Below are positions 12,301 to 20,550 of a stretch of DNA of 64,000 nt, in pieces. The DNA is taken from NCBI RefSeq assembly GCF_000003815.2, contig NC_049994.1:4503264-4567263 (forward strand), given 5' to 3'. Made by a program: the position numbers and the translations under genes. The notes below the pieces were generated by a model. The model did not search any database. It saw only the letters and a program-made list of their open reading frames with translations, and was not told where the DNA came from. Positions within the stretch are counted from its first letter, which is position 1. Every line of letters starts with the position of its first letter. Origin of the DNA: Branchiostoma floridae. Taxonomy: Eukaryota > Chordata > Leptocardii > Amphioxiformes > Branchiostomatidae.

Positions 12301-15300
12301 GGCAAAATAGAAAAAAACACAAAGTGTGATGGCGCCGTTATTTTATCGTCTCGGAAAACTACTGTATTTGATGCGGGAGGGCGCAACATCGATCGCAGGA
12401 GGTAGACATTTTTTTATTCAATGACGGAAAAAAATTTGCAGAGGGTGGTCGTCGATAACTGAAAATGGGAGTAAAAGAGGCAACCGACGTCCAATCTCAA
12501 GTGCATGATTATCCTCTCAAATTGCAGGAAATTGTGTTCTAGAGGGTTTGAAAATTCAAATTTTCCCGGGGGAGCATGCCCCCGGACCCCCCTAGAATGC
12601 GAGCGCCTGCGGCGCTCGTCTCGCGCCTCCGGCGCTCATTACGCCCCTCCCAAATATTTGGACGCATACTTTCAAGAACCTGGCGGGAACGCTGCTGGAC
12701 CCTCTGAAAAGCCATTTCCTGCACTTTCTGGGGGCAAATTGTGCACTAGGATTGAATGAAATGTCTATATATAAGTGAATAATGCAAATCAGTCATGCCT
12801 TTGAAAAAAATCTTGGACATGAAAAAGGGGACCTTTGAGCATGAAAAAGTGGACCTTTGAGCATGTGGGGGGGTTCTTCCGAACCCCCCGAACCCCCCCT
12901 GGCTACGGGCATGAAATATAGCAAGTTTCCTTGGTGTTTCAGTTGCAGGGTATACTTTAACAGGGTTGCTTGTGACAACTCTTTAAAACCTTAATTTTAT
13001 GTCCCGTCCGAAAGATACGTGCCGCCCCAATCGAGATGCTCTTCCCAAGATTTGAATTGGGATCCCCCAGTTACCAACTAATTGGAACCAGGAGCTCAAC
13101 TGTGAGGCTGCTACCAGTTGAGCTACAGGGACATCCCTTATTGAAAGGCCACATGGACCTATCAAACCAATTTTTTTTAATGTTCATGTTGATCAATCAC
13201 TCTCTCTGAGTGGAAAGATATCAATTAAGAAACTGCATGAAAAGTGTCAAGACTACAATTAAGCCAAATATTTCATTTCAAAACATCCGGTACTTCTTAG
13301 TGTATGGAAGTAAAGGATTTAAGATGGACAGAAATAATAGTAATACTGAAAAAATTAAATGATTTTGTGATCAAGGTTGAAAGATCTTCCAGAATTTGAA
13401 TGATTTCTATGATGTCACAGTAAGACTTGTTGGATACCTGTGGTGGCTGGTTAACTCTGGTGGGTTCTGGTTGGGTGGGTGCGGTGCTGGTTTCCATGGA
13501 TACGGGAGCCACATGAGCGACGGGAGCGGCTGGAGCCGGAACTCTGGTTTCTGGTGCGGGTAATGGTGCAGTCTCTGCTGGCTCTGACTGGTCTCCCGAA
13601 TCCTGGATTTAAAACCAGAAACACAAATGAGAAATCATTTTCTCACATATTATGTTTACAACCTATGAGATTATATACAGTCAAACCTGCCCAAGACGAC
13701 CACCTGGGGGACCGGAAAAAAGCAGTCGATTTGGACAGGTGGTCGCTGAGAAGAGTATCGACTCAAAACATGCCCGATGCAAAGTATAAATGGTTGCCGT
13801 TGTGTTTAATGGCAAATAGCAAGCACACTGCACGCACGCAAAGAAGCGAGGTCTTTAATGTCAAATACAACACGCACACTGTAAACTGTAAATTTAACCC
13901 CAAAATCCGACGCAAACTGGCCGATTTCGGCACAAAATTGCGCTAATTATCATCAAAAATCGATGAAAACCTCAATCTTGAAAATGATGCGGCCGTTATA
14001 GGTCCCAATTTGGGCCGGTCGCGGTCGCGTTGGCCAGGTGGTCGTTGAGAAAAGGTCGCTTAATGCTTACGTCAATGGGAAAATAAATCGGGACTGAGAA
14101 AAAGCGGTCGAAATGGCCAGGTGGTCGCTGAGAAGAGGTGGTCGCTCGGGCAGGTTTGACTGTAGTTCATGAAGTCTACTTTCATTAAGACTTTTATATG
14201 CTTGTGTTCATTCCTTCTTTTGGACCCTTGTAGTGCCTAGAGGCAAATAGGTCAGTAAGTTTCCTTACTGTTTCAGTAGCAGGGTATCTTTTTACAGTGA
14301 AGTATTGCTAGCCATTCCCTTTCACCATGTCCTCCTAGAACACAGGACATTTGACTGATTGGTCCCTACACATGAGAGAATGGGTTCAAGCGCTCATTCG
14401 AAGCGCTGACCGAGCACTCCAGAAGCCATTCCTTAATTCGCTCTTCAACTGACATTATCATCGTAAGGTTTGAATGTTCACTTCCCCAGATGGGTTGCTA
14501 CCTAGATGGTACAAAGGCTACATGTAGAACAACATACATACAAAAGATGTGCTTTGCACTCCCAAAACGGGCTGAATTATGCAACAAATTCGCAATGACT
14601 TCAAGTGTCTACTAACAACTGACTGATTCATCAAACTTTACACATTTATGTCGAGAGTCTAGAAAGATATTAAAAAGCACTTACAAGTTACATTTCAGTC
14701 AGTTGTCAAAGCAACCCATCAGATTTTTTTAGCTGGTGTTTAAGAATGATAAACTTGAGTTTGGATGTCTTACCTGTGACGTACTCTGCTCGGACGCTTT
14801 CTTGAAGTCCTGTTCGAACGGGCTGGCACCAGACAGCTCCTGGAACAGCCCCACCTCCTCGCAGTTCTTGAGGAATCTGGTAGGTGTTGGGGTTTGGTCC
14901 ACCACCAGGCCGTCCAGCTTGGGCGGGCCAAACTTCAGCGTCATCTCGTGTTTGTGTTTGTGTACAGACAAGTGGTCCTCATTCGCAAACCTCTGTTTAA
15001 CAGAAACAAATTCAAAACATGTTTAAGTAATCATGTTGCATCAATAGGCTGATCCTATAAACAAACAAACAAACAAACTTCAGTTCATCAAACTGTAGAA
15101 ATCCAAAATCAAACCAAAAAATGCAAACACTTGAAGGGCATGCAGCCACTGTGTCATTGGTCAAACTGATAACTGTCATCCTATTATTGGTTAACTGCTA
15201 ATTGTGATTGACACGTGGAATTCATTCTACTCGACATAAGCTATTTGTATATCAAAAACTGGATACTAATACTAATAGTAATAACAAAGTTTTCTAAAGA

Positions 15301-15721
15301 TCAAAATAAGAAAAAAATAAAGAATTTATTGTCTGCTATACTGTGCTCTGTATGTTCAGTCATTTGGTCAACCTTCCTGACCAATAATTTCATAACTGAA
15401 GCTGATTTTTTTTGGTCAACTTATTTTTTTGCTCCCTTGTATCAGCTCCGGGGTACCCAGAGGATGCCATCCAAATAATCAAATCAGTATGGTCTAATCT
15501 AATCATAGTATTAGTACTGAAATCATGAAACCATCTTATCAGCGAGTAACATAGAGAGAGAGAGATAACACTGCAGCAAGGTTATTGATATTACTGATTG
15601 TTGCTTTCAGCCTGCAGTGGGAAAGTATTGATAGAACCAGAGTGAGGAGAAATATGACAGTGTAAAATGTACCCACCTGCCCACACGAGGGGCACGCGAA
15701 GGGTTTGTCGTCATCTCCCAT
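57..15721 (-). CDS. ATF2: ATF2/ATF7-family bZIP transcription factor (9 coding exons)
   Basis: Coding exons in transcription order: 15677-15721, 14774-14992, 13438-13602, 5739-5883, 4905-5092, 3445-3644, 2827-2949, 908-1119, 57-394. All have GT/AG borders and matching phases, giving 1,635 nt or 544 aa plus TAG; human ATF2 and ATF7 have about 500. Domains in order: an N-terminal C2H2 zinc finger ending HKHKH; the stress-kinase transactivation motif DQTPTPTRFLKNCEEVGLF, whose two TP sites are the JNK/p38 targets in ATF2; Pro/Ala-rich linkers; the LLHLPNG block; a run of seven Gln; the basic region and leucine zipper; and a tail with two EAVATS repeats. The family binds CRE/AP-1 sites in the nucleus as homodimers or with JUN. 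The single gene is probably co-orthologous to vertebrate ATF2, ATF7 and CREB5, so the symbol is approximate. The stop lies 57 bases from the window edge, so the 3' UTR is outside. A 5' UTR acceptor lies just upstream of the start exon. Confidence 0.93.
577..775. repeat. Decayed MITE fragments
   Basis: 577-670 resembles the end of the CAGTCAAACC-type MITE found complete at 13678 and 22480 (TACAGTCAGACTTGCACAGG followed by GACCACCTC). 720-775 (GCGGTGAAGCGG and CCGCGAACATTAAAG up to TTACAGTA) resembles the ACTGTAAT-ended family at 17229. Both are partial and diverged, inside the last intron of ATF2/7. Confidence 0.45.
908..2949 (-). CDS. ATF2: ATF2/7 basic region and leucine-zipper exons
   Basis: 2827-2949 encodes GRRRRGQEKDPELRRQRFLE and ends inside the Arg of the NR motif. 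908-1119 continues AAAARCRQKRKLWVQSLEKK followed by the zipper, with Leu/Val at heptad positions, and LKQLLLAHKDCP. The basic-region NRxxAxRCRQK signature and the LAHKDCP end are diagnostic for ATF2/ATF7/CREB5. The intron between the two exons (1120-2826) holds a 1.15-kb pogo/Tigger-like element. Confidence 0.95.
1561..2712. mobile_element. Tigger/pogo-like nonautonomous DNA transposon
   Basis: The ends are inverted: CAGTGGATTCC at the left, and GGATTCCACTG at the right, which reads CAGTGGAATCC from the other side. Both are flanked by TA. The 1,152-bp body repeats the theme of GGATAATT and ATTACG words near both ends and has no credible transposase. CAGT-type ends with a TA target duplication are known for Tigger/pogo elements. 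It sits in the ATF2/7 bZIP intron. Confidence 0.65.
2978..3352. mobile_element. GGTGCACC-rich repeat related to the 18038 element
   Basis: Begins GCTTGAAATTCAGTTTTAG and contains several GGTGCACC words near both ends, as does the complete element at 18038-18378, which begins CAGGGCTCGAAATTCATTTT. The right end is TGGTGCACCCTA. The terminal repeats are eroded and no target duplication can be named. It lies in an ATF2/7 intron. Confidence 0.4.
3366..3489. repeat. 62-bp tandem duplication of an exon end with its splice donor
   Basis: The segment running from TAGTTTTAT through CCCTACCCTGGACTTGTGGG to GGACATAGA occurs twice, offset by 62 bases, with only a few mismatches near TCAGTAC/TTGTACG. The copy at about 3428-3489 is the real end of an ATF2/7 exon; the copy at about 3366-3427 lies in the intron and has an intact second GTAGGG donor at 3377-3382. 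Confidence 0.85.
3445..3644 (-). CDS. ATF2: ATF2/7 RLKAAL / poly-Gln exon
   Basis: A 200-nt exon that starts RLKAALAGSSM, contains seven consecutive Gln encoded by a CAA run, and ends in a Met/Ser/Pro-rich segment with SMSMSPSPPTSP. The donor is AGTCCAGG|GTAGGG. The last part of the exon together with its donor has been copied immediately downstream (see the 3366-3489 repeat). The phase (two bases left over) fits the next exon. Confidence 0.85.
4570..4612. repeat. Degenerate (GAAT)n microsatellite
   Basis: A short interrupted run of ATGA/AATG tetranucleotides in an ATF2/7 intron. The surrounding intron from 3645 to 4904 shows no other gene or clear element. Confidence 0.7.
4905..5883 (-). 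CDS. ATF2: ATF2/7 central exons (VITQAP and LLHLPNG blocks)
   Basis: 5739-5883 encodes a Val/Thr-rich stretch ending STVITQAPAGMARQ, matching the STVITQAP block of ATF2. 4905-5092 encodes SLPVLLHLPNGTTMPVAVP and ends QPPQSEAKL, which joins in phase to RLKAAL of the next exon, as in SEAKMRLKAAL of ATF2. The intron between them is about 0.65 kb and holds only a weak MITE-like fragment near 5640-5730. Confidence 0.9.
5948..6130 (+). repeat. GC-rich palindromic repeat (CCCGTAGCCAGG ... CCGGGGGCATGCTCCCCCGG)
   Basis: Starts ATGCCCGTAGCCAGGATTTT and reaches a perfect CCGGGGGCATGCTCCCCCGG palindrome at about 6061-6081, preceded by two GCGCCGAAGGCGC-like hairpins. A second copy lies in reverse orientation at about 12530-12916, where it ends CTGGCTACGGGCATGAAATA. 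It has no coding capacity. Confidence 0.7.
6449..6822 (-). mobile_element. tRNA-derived SINE, interrupted by another retroposon
   Basis: Read on the minus strand the element starts GGGGCCGCGTAGCACAGTGG, which has an A-box-like TAGCACAGTGG, and about 40 bases on has the B box GGTTCGAATCC. It continues with TGCCCTTGGGAAAGGCACTT and, past an insertion, ends near GTTAAAGAACCC. Other copies of the tail (GGGTTCTTTAACGTGC on the plus strand) occur at 18499 and 37808. Promoter boxes plus repetition support a SINE rather than a tRNA gene, since the head does not fold as an intact tRNA. Confidence 0.7.
6512..6666 (+). mobile_element. Retroposon 3' end nested in the SINE
   Basis: A block of about 150 bases with a tail AAAATCAATCAATCAAAATC splits the SINE sequence; a short TCCGA lies on both sides. 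An (AATC)n-like tail is typical of LINE 3' ends or the SINEs they mobilise. No coding sequence is present. Confidence 0.5.
7434..9342 (-). pseudogene. Helitron-type protein gene fragment (cysteine-protease-like plus Rep N-terminal region)
   Basis: Two minus-strand open frames are separated by the 8381-8492 gap. The upstream part (8493-9342, start ATG at 9342) encodes about 285 residues with NRGKQCTANA (Cys26) and KYFVYDSHARS (His158), resembling an OTU/herpesvirus-tegument-type papain-fold cysteine protease, a domain known in ORFs of marine Helitron/Helentron elements. The downstream part (7434-8380) encodes a Helitron-like N-terminal region with MKNIRGTAAYFKDQLLNLLA, GPPTWFVTVSANDLNWPEL and finally VEFQLRGSPQ followed by a stop. 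The family would continue RGSPH-x-H, the HUH nickase motif. The HUH half, the tyrosine motif and the helicase are absent, so it cannot transpose by itself. It lies within the ATF2/7 intron 5739-13438. Confidence 0.8.
8381..8492. other. Assembly gap (112 N) inside the Helitron ORF
   Basis: An unresolved run. The protease-like and Rep-like frames on either side differ by one frame, so either the true gap length is not 112 or a frameshift exists. Confidence 0.99.
9379..9692. repeat. 40-bp minisatellite, about 8 copies
   Basis: The unit is close to GTGCAAAATGCACAGTGCTC then AATGGCACGATTGGTCTGGT, with copies at about 9379, 9421, 9461, 9501, 9541, 9581, 9621 and 9662. The internal TGCAAAATGCACAGTGC is partly palindromic. 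It begins about 35 bases beyond the Helitron ORF start. Open frames across it are a consequence of the repeat. Confidence 0.9.
9700..10590. other. Intronic sequence without recognised features
   Basis: No conserved coding frame, RNA or clear repeat was recognised. Words such as TGTACGATATTTTTACAATC and TTGTACGTTACTCTTACGAT recur loosely (10115, 10300, 10535), suggesting an old, degenerate tandem repeat of about 200 bases. Confidence 0.5.
10595..10809. mobile_element. Foldback element with GGAATAACCC subrepeats
   Basis: Left arm 10595-10644 runs GGGTATTTACCGGAATAACC and then repeats GGAATAACCC; right arm 10760-10809 is its inverse, with four GGTTATTCCG units and ending AAATACCC. The 115-base centre is AT-rich and non-coding. 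This is the structure of a foldback/MITE-like element with repeated arms. Confidence 0.8.
10986..11101. repeat. 58-bp tandem duplication
   Basis: CGTTTATTTGAAGGGCT through GTAAAAACGCACGGTACATT occurs twice, offset by 58 bases, with one internal base change. No function is evident. Confidence 0.85.
11102..12529. other. Intronic sequence without recognised features
   Basis: Contains GC-rich islands (11140-11175, 11960-12070) and short open frames without similarity or splice context. Nothing conserved is seen. Confidence 0.5.
12530..12916 (-). repeat. Second copy of the GC-rich palindromic repeat
   Basis: Inverse of the 5948-6130 element: CCCGGGGGAGCATGCCCCCGG near 12566, GCGCC-type hairpins at 12600-12640, a twice-repeated GACCTTTGAGCATG at 12830-12865, and the end CTGGCTACGGGCATGAAATA. 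Confidence 0.7.
12925..13135 (-). mobile_element. tRNA-derived SINE
   Basis: On the minus strand it reads CTGTAGCTCAACTGGTAGCA followed by GGCTG-free stem remnants and a B-box-like GGTTCCAAT. The 3' half (GTTTCCTTGGTGTTTCAG and TTTAACAGGGTTGCTTGTGA on the plus strand) recurs around 14260 and 30860. A similar tRNA-like head is at 31530-31572. Confidence 0.55.
13438..13602 (-). CDS. ATF2: ATF2/7 Pro/Ala-rich linker exon
   Basis: A 165-nt phase-0 exon with acceptor ATCCAG and donor GTATCC. It encodes 55 residues rich in Pro, Ala, Glu and Thr, starting DSGDQSEPAET and ending RVNQPPQ. It has no motif of its own; it was assigned from splice sites, phase and position between the transactivation exon and the exon with the conserved VITQAP motif. 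Confidence 0.8.
13678..14162 (+). mobile_element. CAGTCAAACCTGCCC-ended MITE, copy 1
   Basis: Perfect terminal inverted repeats CAGTCAAACCTGCCC / GGGCAGGTTTGACTG, flanked by TA on both sides. The subterminal parts repeat GACCACCTGG/GGTCGCTGAGAAG. It is 485 bp with no transposase. It is the reverse complement of the larger copy at 22480-23350. TA duplication and CAGT ends suggest a Tc1/mariner-superfamily source. It lies in an ATF2/7 intron. Confidence 0.85.
14163..14773. repeat. Intron with SINE fragment
   Basis: 14250-14330 repeats the GTTTCCTTACTGTTTCAG motif seen in SINE copies at 12925 and 30855. The remainder shows nothing recognisable. Confidence 0.4.
14774..15721 (-). CDS. ATF2: ATF2/7 start exon and transactivation exon
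   Basis: Two exons. 15677-15721 encodes MGDDDKPFACPSCGQ and ends at donor GTGGGT. 14774-14992 begins with RFANEDHLSVHKHKH after a CAG acceptor and ends at GTAAGA. Together they form the zinc finger followed by the phospho-acceptor TPTPT segment and the conserved FLKNCEEVGLF helix. The cysteine pair is spaced CPSC, tighter than the longer spacing known in vertebrate ATF2. The start is chosen because the M(G/S)DDKPF opening matches the family, with a noncoding acceptor (CCCACAG) about 75 bases further upstream. Confidence 0.93.
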
Positions 15722-17047
15722 AGTGGTCCTCTGTCGGGGGGACTTCCACCAATGAGACGGGGCTAGGGGCGCTCACCCAGAATGCACTCCTGTGGGCAGA
15801 AATACATCTTGTTTATTGTAATTACCTCCATGAAAAATGCAGTTTCTTTTTTATGCGGGTAAGTCTTCGGAAGACACATGTGAAGGTCGATTTTTGACCA
15901 TCTGATGGCTAACCTTGGCACTGAATTGGAATTAGGAGGTTTTGGACAATTACCTTGTCCCCCCAAGGGAATAGGTAGGTAGGAGTAGGACAATCCGTTA
16001 AGGTTATTCAGTGATCAAAATAAGATGCATGTAGCTACATTTGAACATAAATTACATACATGGCAACTTACAGGTACCTGTTTTGTTTATGTACATGTAC
16101 ACATACTTTCTTCATTGATCTCCCCTGAAACTCAATTTTGGAAATATTGAGAAAAAAACTATAATAAGTATCACTTCCAGTTGCACATTTCACTGTTGTC
16201 TCATCATGACATATTGTAATGTCATTACCCATCATGTTCAACATCAGCATTTCCCTGCAAATTCTGTACCTACACTACAGTATACAAAACAACTGAAATT
16301 GACAGGAATTTATCATGGTGATTTTCCAGTAACTTTTTGTTCAAATGGGCAGGCAGGGATTTCTTTCATTAAATCTTCTTTTCAATTCTGCATGGTTCAT
16401 ATTACAGTTTTGTTAAAATTGGGATTTATTTTGTTCTTACATGTTTATTTAGTTAAAGATTAGAATAAATGTAGGTCCATTATTGCATGAGCTATGATCA
16501 AGTTGACCAAATATAACTGAATTCATTCCTTCATTGCAGTACTTTTGTTTTAAGTATAGCATCTGTACTTCTGTTGATCTGATATGTATTGATTCTACAT
16601 ACTTGTACAGGTCTATGGTATGGTTGGCGACTATTATTATGAATGATTGACTTGTAATTCTTTTATCTTACATTCTACTGTACGTCAAAAGTTATTATTA
16701 TCCTCCTATTTACGTTACTTACTAAGCAACAATTTCTCTGCACCTTACCAAGGACATCATATAGATGTCCTTGATCTTTTAACCCCAATTAACTCTTTTT
16801 TTTAAAACCCCAATTAACTCTCAATTTTTCACTTAATCTAACCCTCGTGAGACGGAAAACAACACATAATACATGACTGTGTTTATGTATCAACAGCCAA
16901 AAAGTCACAATCTGGTTTAAAATTCAAACCATACACTACACATATAGGGACTATAAGGACTGCTGCATCAAATTTCAGATATACATAGTAACTTGTCCCC
17001 CAACGACCTGGAGGTCAAGAGACTAGGTAGGTAGGTACTGTAGGTAA
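15722..17047. other. ATF2/7 5' UTR/intron sequence
   Basis: A minus-strand acceptor (CTGCCCACAG) at about 15789-15798 would begin the 5' UTR part of the first coding exon. Beyond it there is a short ACCTCCATGAAAA MITE end at 15826 and a CAAGGACATC/GATGTCCTTG mini-hairpin at about 16750-16775. No coding exon was recognised. Confidence 0.4.
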
Positions 17048-17187
17048 TAATCTCCAAGCAGATCCACGGTGGCGTAGTATAGTATCAAACCCATCATAGG
17101 TCGCCTGTTTGACTGCCTTTGGCCAGCTATACTCCTTGGCCAGCTTTGACACTATCTTATGGCACTGTAGGATCTGCTTGGAGATTA
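17048..17187. mobile_element. Short foldback repeat (TAATCTCCAAGCAGATCC ends)
   Basis: Perfect 18-bp inverted ends TAATCTCCAAGCAGATCC and GGATCTGCTTGGAGATTA enclose about 104 bases with a GGCCAGCT inner repeat. It is non-coding. Confidence 0.75.
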
Positions 17188-17228
17188 GGTAGGTAACACA
17201 TACAACAAACAAATACATTGTATACAAC

Positions 17229-17432
17229 TACTGTAATACCTTTGATTTCGAGGTGATTTAATTCCGCAGTAAAGAGAAAATGAAGTGTTAACAGTGGTCA
17301 TAACTTCTCAATATAACTATAATCACAAACTGTTCAGTAATGGAAACAACAGCAAAATTAAGTTTGCGGTGAAAATTTCACGATAACAACTGCGAACATA
17401 AAACAGCAGTGAAAATTTAAAGAATTACAGTA
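17229..17432. mobile_element. ACTGTAAT-ended MITE
   Basis: TACTGTAAT at the left and ATTACAGTA at the right, with GCGGTGAAAATTTCAC and GCGAACATAAAAC inside. Partial relatives occur at 720-775, 5680-5735, 21645-21715 and 23351-23425. Confidence 0.6.
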
Positions 17433-18037
17433 TTTCTGACTAATACTTCAAGAATCTATCAAACAATAGGCTTTTCTGTGTCCTCAAATCCCTAACTTTG
17501 TGGTACATGGACATTGTAGTCAAAGTTATACTAGTAGTACAAGCTAGCCTAAAGATCTGTTCTTTGTCACAGACAACCTCCAAGTCCAATGCTTTCGAAC
17601 AGGACAAGAGACTGTACCATTGCTTCCATACCTTACAGTCTCTAACGTGTGTACCCTAAGGGAATGGTGTCCTTGCAGCTTTTCCTGCTTCTTTGTGTTT
17701 CCCCGTGGGTGTATTTACCTTGCTCAAACTAGTGGATGACTCATGCCGTGGGGAACTGGCTGGTGCACCCATGGGACGGGCTAATACACACCCACACAAA
17801 GGACTAGTCCATTAAATAATTCAATTGAGGGGGCACTTTTCATTACAAAATTTAAATGTGCTCGCATTTCAATTACTAACACCCTCATGTTAAAATCCTC
17901 AAAATACATATATACATGTATTGTCTTTTTATATCCACAAACATAGGTCAATTTTTGGTACAATCCAAAAAGGAGACCAAATCGTCATGTAACTCATACA
18001 TGTATACTGTTGTCTATGATACATGTAGTTTGTAGTT
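17433..18037. other. No recognised feature
   Basis: Unique-looking sequence with short frames lacking splice or motif support. Confidence 0.4.
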
Positions 18038-18378
18038 CAGGGCTCGAAATTCATTTTGGGGATTAGGTGCACTTTTGGGGTGCACCACTTAAATCAAGGG
18101 GGTTGAAAGGGGGTGCACCACTTAAATCAAGGAGGTTGAAAGAGGGGATGTAAGTAGAATGTCAGAAAAACCTAATAACAAAACTCAGTTACATGCTATC
18201 AAATTCCATGACAGACATTTTATTGTCTTACATGTCAAGAATATGATGTATACTGGTATACTTTGATATCTTTACATACATAGACCCATGAAAATATTTG
18301 AGTGCACAAAATAATTGGGTGCACAGCTCCAATTTTGGGTGCACCTGGGGGCACATGCACCCAGTAGTTCGAGCCCTG
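18038..18378. mobile_element. hAT-like nonautonomous element
   Basis: Inverted ends CAGGGCTCGAA and TTCGAGCCCTG with GGTGCACC motifs repeated in both halves (18065-18160 and 18300-18360). CAGGG-type termini are typical of hAT elements. TAGTT flanks both sides, so a full 8-bp target duplication is not proven. Related to 2978-3352. Confidence 0.7.
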
Positions 18379-18498
18379 TAGTTCTAAATGTAGTATAGCA
18401 TTGGTACTGTCCTATGGAGTGAATATATATCCTATGGTACTATGGAGTGTGTATTGAGAAATTTTGGGATGGTACCCCTATCCTCCTTGATAAGTGTT

Positions 18499-18751
18499 AT
18501 GGGTTCTTTAACGTGCTTGAGGTGTGGCTCTCCAAGGGTTCTTTAACATGCTTGAGTTAAAAGCTCTCCTTATCCAAGGGATGTCCCTAACTGAAGCTAA
18601 GGTACTTATTTACGCCTGAATCGAATGAGGAGCTTTGGTGCTATGTGTCTTTACTACATGGTCACAATATCGAGACCTGTCATGGATTCAAACTCAGTAC
18701 CTCTAGTATCTGAGTCGACAATCCTATCAAACTACAAGACCATCCTGCCAC
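18499..18751 (-). mobile_element. SINE copy
   Basis: Carries the GGGTTCTTTAACGTGC tail at the plus-strand left end, a second partial GGGTTCTTTAACATGC, and a diverged tRNA-like head near 18690-18750. Same family as 6449-6822. Confidence 0.5.
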
Positions 18752-18777
18752 CAGTAACGTTACTAGTAAGCCCTTTC

Positions 18778-18946
18778 ACAGGAATTCTAGGTAATACTGT
18801 ATGTCAAAGGTAAAGGCCTTGAAAAAGGAAACAGAACCGCTCAGACAGACATTCTTATTCAAATTAAAACAATGGCAGACACAAGGACTGTTTTCTTTTT
18901 CGTTTATCGGGGCCTCTACCTTTGACATATTACCTAGAATTCCTGT
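18778..18946. mobile_element. Small foldback element (ACAGGAATTCTAGGTAATA ends)
   Basis: The left arm ACAGGAATTCTAGGTAATA plus ATGTCAAAGGTAAAGGCC is repeated inverted at the right end, with one small indel, around about 95 non-coding bases. Confidence 0.8.
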
Positions 18947-19527
18947 CGCCGCACATGTGTTCTGATCTCTGTGAAAGGGGTTATGATAATATATTTTCTG
19001 CAAATCTGTCAACCCTAAAAATCATCACAAATTGCGATATCAAAACAGAAGACATAAAATGGCTTTCTGCTGCCTTCTACTGCTGCGATGTTGCGAGTGA
19101 GTTGAAGAAAAATTGGGGAGGGGGGCACCATGGTGCCATAAAAATAAACACATCGATAACAAACCAACCGTGCATATGTCACGACCACGGGAACTCCCCA
19201 AAACAACTTATACTGTCGTAAAATACATACTTCAGACAAACAACATGTCGTACTGGAAAGTAAAATCGTATTAAGACCTAAGCCGTGTTTTGGGCTATTT
19301 TTGGAGCAACGATTATTGAATACGGAAAAGGTGGGAACGCACGACGGAAACCAAAGCGGAAGTCACCACTGTGCGATGTCCAGCTTCTGAAACCACGAAA
19401 AAAACACCACCCAAAGCCATAATTTCATACACACAAATGGATAAAATAAATGATTGAGTTTCTAAAAAGGTTAGGGTCGCGTTGTTGAGTGTCTCTGTGT
19501 GTTTGGTGTGAAGTAAAGAAGCCAAAA

Positions 19528-19600
19528 TACCTGGTAACTTCAGACACTGAGGCAATCACGGCAAAACAAGATGGCGGACGATTCTGGGAACTGGCCAGCG
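19528..19600 (-). promoter_or_regulatory. Possible first noncoding exon/promoter of ATF2/7
   Basis: On the minus strand the CCGCCATCTTG motif (YY1 site, often just downstream of metazoan start sites) at about 19568-19578 is followed by a possible donor TACCAG|GTATTT near 19530. There is no other gene candidate on this strand between here and the ATF2/7 start at 15721. This is inferred from position and one motif only; the plus-strand reading ATGGCGGACGATTCTGGG stops after ten codons. Confidence 0.3.
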
Positions 19601-20550
19601 TAACCTACCACCGCTGGATTACAGTGCTGATAAAACTTTACTTAGATCAGAAGACAATTCTTTGAAATACCATAATTTTCAAACAAACCAAAAATCTAGT
19701 TTACATAATTGTGTTGAATTATGACACAAATTACGTCCTGGATGCTACAACTGGTAAAAAAACAGGATATATTATTATAGCAAACTGCTTGACGCTTTTA
19801 GTGGTTGCGTCACGCTGAACCATAGGTGACCTGCGGGAGGATGACGTAACGGGATTTACACCCGGACGATACCAACTTTCCTTTTCAGAAGGGGTGTTTA
19901 AACATTAGATTGTCCAAAGAAAATTGACTTCCTTTTTCTAAAATTAAGCACTGAAACTAAAACTGTTCTGAGAACTAGTAGTAGATATTTAGAAAAATAT
20001 GGGAGGCGCATAGGATTTCATGACACAGTTATTAATGCATGCCAATAAGGCTGGGAAACAATTAAAATAGGAGGGGTATTTTCAAATGAACACCTGAATG
20101 CCCTTGGGAGTTAAGAAAAAAGCAGGGATTTCAGAAATGCACTAGAATAACAATTTTATGTCCAGGACTCTAAATCTTTATACAATGTATCCTAATCAAA
20201 GGTTGGTCATTGCAATTTGTTGTCTTTTGGGATCGAAAATCGCAAAGATGCTTTCCACGTATCTTTACAGAAGTTGTAAAATACATAAATTGTCATGAAT
20301 AATTCTCACATATGCAATGACTCAGCAAATAGGTGGATATCAATCTGTTCCCTACTGCTATCATATCTCCTTTATCTCGAAATGGGCATGTCCGCTTGAA
20401 ATATTTCTCTCAAAAACTTCAGAATTATTACAAACATAGCGTTTTCAATATCTCAGTCACAATTTGAGGGACCTAGATAGAAGCCTCTTAAAAACCAATG
20501 ACATATAAAATAAGCAAGTATTTTTCATCTTATTGAGGATTTATTTCTGC
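19601..20550. other. Intergenic sequence, nothing recognised
   Basis: No conserved frame, RNA or complete repeat seen. Confidence 0.4.

Noticed and set aside
13040-13135. A tRNA gene on the minus strand with GTAGCTCAACTGGTAGCA
   Set aside because: No proper T-arm or acceptor pairing; related copies at 31490-31575 show it is a SINE head.
13479-13946. 155-residue plus-strand open frame
   Set aside because: It runs from an antisense ATF2/7 exon into a MITE; no independent support.
19571-19603. Plus-strand ATGGCGGACGATTCTGGG as a start of a gene
   Set aside because: Stops after ten codons without a convincing donor; the YY1-like motif is better read on the minus strand.
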